Part shown: piece by piece, positions 6,196-7,975 of the stretch
How the letters are laid out: each line of letters opens with the position of its first letter
How positions within the stretch are numbered: the first letter of the stretch is position 1
Notes under the pieces: model-generated
Told to the model about the DNA's origin: nothing
What the model saw: the letters and a program-made list of their open reading frames with translations, nothing else
The model's database searches: none
Made by a program: the position numbers and the translations under genes
Source: Candidatus Binatus soli
GTDB taxonomy: Bacteria; Desulfobacterota; Binatia; Binatales; Binataceae
Assembly: GCA_002479255.1 (NCBI GenBank)
Contig: DLMJ01000033.1
Span: forward strand, 42,405 to 50,379
Direction of reading: 5' to 3'
Length of the DNA stretch: 7,975 bases

Positions 6196-6482
6196 GGCAG
6201 GGGTGACCCGCAGGGGGTGACCCCTGCACCCAATATTAGAACAAAGATGCGGGCGGAGTTCACCCTGAGCAAAGTCGTAAGGCCCTGCTAGAACGGGAGA
6301 GGGCGCGGCCGCGCGTTTCGCAACAACCGCCACATCGCCGCCCGTCGTACTGTCCCGCATCGCCGAAGACGGTTACAAGGCTAGGAAAATAAACGCAGAG
6401 CAAAGAAAAAGATCCGGGGTCCCTCCGCTTCGGTCGGGATGACGGAAAGAGTCGCTGATGACGGAAAGAATCGCTAAGGAAG
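6196..6482 (+). repeat. Continuous copy of dispersed repeat (copy C)
   Basis: This copy joins the parts that are apart in copies A and B. Its left end has a doubled GCAGGGGTGACCC-like motif, with a hairpin at about 6210-6225, then CCCTGCACCCAATATTAG. The middle holds GAGTTCACCCTGAGCAAAGTCGTAAGG (6256-6282), absent from copy A and similar to a short CCCTGAGC-AAGTCG motif widely scattered in bacterial genomes. The right end, 6307-6482, is nearly identical to 3885-4138. It ends in CTAAGGAAG, 13 bases from the end of the open frame at 6496. It shows no coding capacity I would defend and no transposase. Confidence 0.82.
6438..6474 (+). repeat. Tandem repeat, two units of 18-19 bp
   Basis: There are two units of the TGATGACGGAAAGAGTCGC array: 6438-6455, with the first base missing, and 6456-6474, with one change (AGAATCGC). 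This is the short version of the six-unit array at 4016-4130. Confidence 0.88.
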
Positions 6483-6495
6483 GCAGCGGCGGCCC

Positions 6496-6576
6496 CTATT
6501 TCTTCTTGGGGTTCTTTCCGGTTCCCGCTGCTGGCGTGGCAGTTGCAGTCGCAGTCGCGGTTGCGGGCGGCGTGGG
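6496..6576 (-). other. In-frame tail beyond the TAG of the beta-helix gene
   Basis: After the TAG at 6577-6579 the same frame stays open for 26 codons and ends at a second TAG (6496-6498). It encodes PTPPATATATATATP, then AAGTG and KNPKKK. Pro/Thr/Ala-rich spacers with a basic end are common C-termini of large secreted repeat proteins, and the protein before the TAG ends abruptly at GAYEYGGVVP. The tail therefore looks like the natural C-terminus, separated by a nonsense codon or reached by read-through. A single sequencing or assembly error would also explain it. Confidence 0.7.
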
Positions 6577-7975
6577 CTAGGGAACCACGCCGCCGTACTC
6601 GTACGCGCCGATGTCGCAGTCGGTGTATGTGGGCGCGGGTCGCGGTGCGCCGCGCTGGTCGAATCCCGGACAATTTGCGCTCCCGCTCGGGATCACATCG
6701 ATAGCCGGACTCGTGGACTGAAGCGCGATCGTATACGTAGGCCCGCCGTTATTCGCCAACCCAGCGGCGGCGAGCAGCGGATTCTTACTATTGGCGCTCC
6801 CCGTCGCCGTAAAACCACAGGTTGCGTCGTCGGAGATGTTGTAGCCGCCGTCGGCGATCGTACCTGAGCAGTTTCCACCCGTGTCCGCGGCCAAGATGGA
6901 GTTAGTTACGGTGGCGGTGCCAGAGTTGTAGATGCCGACACCCCCGCTGTTGGCCGAGAAGGTGCTGTTGGTGACGTTCAAGGTGCCGGAATTCCAGACG
7001 CCGCCGCCGACGTTACCCGCGCTGTTGGCCGAGAAGGTGCTGTTGGTGAGGTTCAGAGTGCCAACCTCGTTGTAGATGCCGCCGCCGTTGGCAGACGCGT
7101 TGTTGCCGGAGAAGGTGCTGTTGGTGACGGTCAGCGTGCCGTTGTTTTCGATGCCGCCGCCGAACGTCGCACTACCGTTTTCAATCGTCAGGTCATTCAG
7201 GGTGAGCGTAGCGCCCCCGCTCACCGAAAGTACTCCGTAAGTACCGCCGCCGTTGATGATGATGTTCTGCCCGGTGCCATCGATCGTGAGACTAGCGGGC
7301 GAGGTATTCGTGATTGCGGTGAGCGTGCTGCCCAGCAGGATCGTGCCGGTGACGCTGAAAGTGATGAGGTCGTTGCCGGTGCCTGCGGCGCATCCGTTCA
7401 CGGCGGCCTGACTGTTGGCTGCGGTGATCGCGTCGCGCAGGGCGCAAACTCCCACCGAGCCTGTATCAGCCAGCGTGTTGACGATTATCGGCTGAAGCTC
7501 GTACGCGCCGATGTCGCAATTGCTGAATCCGGGGGCGGGCCGCGGATCGCCACGCTGGTCGAATCCCGGACAATTTGCGTTCCCGACCCCGCTCGGGATC
7601 ACATCGACAGCCGGACTCGCGGCCTGAAGTGCGATGGTCTGGGTGGGCCCGCCGTTATTCACCAACCCAGCGGTGGCGAGGAGAGGATTGGTGCTATTGG
7701 AGCTGCCGGTAGCCGTAAAACCACACGTAGTGTCGTCGGAGATATTGTAGCCGCCGTCGGTGACAGGCGGCGTCCCGAACCCCGCGCAGTTTCCGCCCGT
7801 GTCCGTGGCCAGGATGGAGTTAGTTACGGTGGTGGTGCCAGAATCGTTGTAGATGCCGCCGCCGTCGCCCCCGCTGTTGCCGGAGAAGGTGCTGTTGGTG
7901 ACGTTCACAGTGCCCAAAATGTTGTAGATGCCGCCGCCCTCGATCCCCGCGATGTTGCCGGAGAAGGTGCTGTTG
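6577..7975 (-). CDS. Choice-of-anchor Q beta-helix protein, partial
   Basis: This is the C-terminal 465 residues of a large secreted protein. The frame is open through the right edge, so its start and signal peptide lie outside. It is built of short parallel beta-helix turns of the NSTFSGN / GGGIYN kind, as in polymorphic outer membrane and right-handed beta-helix proteins. Two choice-of-anchor Q segments, each ending in NCPGFDQRG-PRPAP ... CDIGAYE, close two successive helices. Between them sits a CSLREA-like start, NTLADTGSVGVCALRDAITAAN, with ALRDAI instead of SLREAI. The product is therefore two tandem domains of one type. Such proteins are exported and cell-surface bound, probably adhesive; enzymatic activity is not evident. 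The ORF stops at TAG (6577-6579) directly after GAYEYGGVVP, yet an in-frame Pro/Thr/Ala tail follows. The TTG at 7917 is internal and not a start. Confidence 0.88.
   Translation of the reverse strand, partial: NSTFSGNIAGIEGGGIYNILGTVNVTNSTFSGNSGGDGGGIYNDSGTTTVTNSILATDTGGNCAGFGTPPVTDGGYNISDDTTCGFTATGSSNSTNPLLATAGLVNNGGPTQTIALQAASPAVDVIPSGVGNANCPGFDQRGDPRPAPGFSNCDIGAYELQPIIVNTLADTGSVGVCALRDAITAANSQAAVNGCAAGTGNDLITFSVTGTILLGSTLTAITNTSPASLTIDGTGQNIIINGGGTYGVLSVSGGATLTLNDLTIENGSATFGGGIENNGTLTVTNSTFSGNNASANGGGIYNEVGTLNLTNSTFSANSAGNVGGGVWNSGTLNVTNSTFSANSGGVGIYNSGTATVTNSILAADTGGNCSGTIADGGYNISDDATCGFTATGSANSKNPLLAAAGLANNGGPTYTIALQSTSPAIDVIPSGSANCPGFDQRGAPRPAPTYTDCDIGAYEYGGVVP
6598..6990 (-). repeat. 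Internal direct repeat of the beta-helix gene, copy 1
   Basis: This corresponds to 7498-7915. The left ends are exactly 900 bases apart (both CTCGTACGCGCCGATGTCGCA), and long identical blocks such as CTGGTCGAATCCCGGACAA recur. It encodes the second choice-of-anchor Q segment and the adjoining helix turns, and arose by duplication of a domain-sized unit. Confidence 0.85.
7498..7915 (-). repeat. Internal direct repeat of the beta-helix gene, copy 2
   Basis: This is the partner of 6598-6990 and encodes the first choice-of-anchor Q segment of the visible protein. It is longer by several small in-frame insertions. The 19-mer GAGAAGGTGCTGTTGGTGA (TNSTFS codons on the - strand) occurs at 6956, 7031, 7109 and 7883, and begins again at 7961 before the window ends. 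Confidence 0.85.

Noticed and set aside
7109..7975. Repeated GAGAAGGTGCTGTTGGTGA as regulatory repeats
   Set aside because: The copies are in frame and encode the TNSTFS turn of the beta-helix, so the repetition reflects the protein.

Overview
The window looks like a chromosomal segment of a free-living, moderately high-GC bacterium, probably from an environmental genome. The grounds are a large secreted beta-helix protein of the choice-of-anchor Q type, a riboswitch-controlled stress operon, and a dispersed intergenic repeat. Nothing in the sequence fixes the phylum. Soil lineages such as Binatota or Acidobacteriota are only a guess from the general style.

Left part (1-3828, + strand). After about 500 bases without a convincing gene come three co-directional genes: a cytoplasmic protein of unknown role with a DGQHR/DUF262-like motif (527-1915), and two secreted proteins (1943-2893 and 2893-3828). 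The gap between the first two is 27 nt, and the last two overlap by one base. The secreted proteins carry segments that resemble phage tail or virion surface proteins. Fragments of a dispersed repeat flank this block. Its left half is at 77-145 and its right half at about 3869-4138, while a continuous version lies at 6196-6482. The three-gene block therefore may have been inserted into a repeat copy.

Middle part (4140-6160, - strand). This is the best-supported system in the window. Read leftward, it has a sigma70-like promoter (6133-6160), a fluoride (crcB-motif) riboswitch aptamer (6066-6122), an overlapping intrinsic terminator (6041-6075), a cation:proton antiporter gene (4756-5931), a UspA-type universal stress protein gene (4323-4742), and a Ser/Lys/Ala-rich 59-codon ORF (4140-4319) that begins one codon after the usp stop and in its frame. 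The expected logic is an ON switch. Fluoride stabilises the aptamer pseudoknot, which occupies the ACCCC segment that the terminator needs, and transcription then reads through into the antiporter and stress protein. No crcB/fluc or CLC-F fluoride exporter is present, so the antiporter operon appears to be a fluoride or acid stress arm of its own.

Right part (6496-7975, - strand). A secreted, parallel beta-helix, choice-of-anchor Q protein with a CSLREA-like segment continues past the right edge. Its ORF ends at an in-frame TAG. The same frame then continues for 26 codons of a Pro/Thr/Ala tail ending in KNPKKK, which looks like the natural C-terminus cut off by a nonsense or recoded codon. 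Two long internal direct repeats lie exactly 900 bases apart at their shared left end.

The 3' ends of both minus-strand units abut the same end of the dispersed repeat, at 4138 and 6482. The repeat carries a tandem array of a 19-20 bp unit, with six units in one copy and two in the other.
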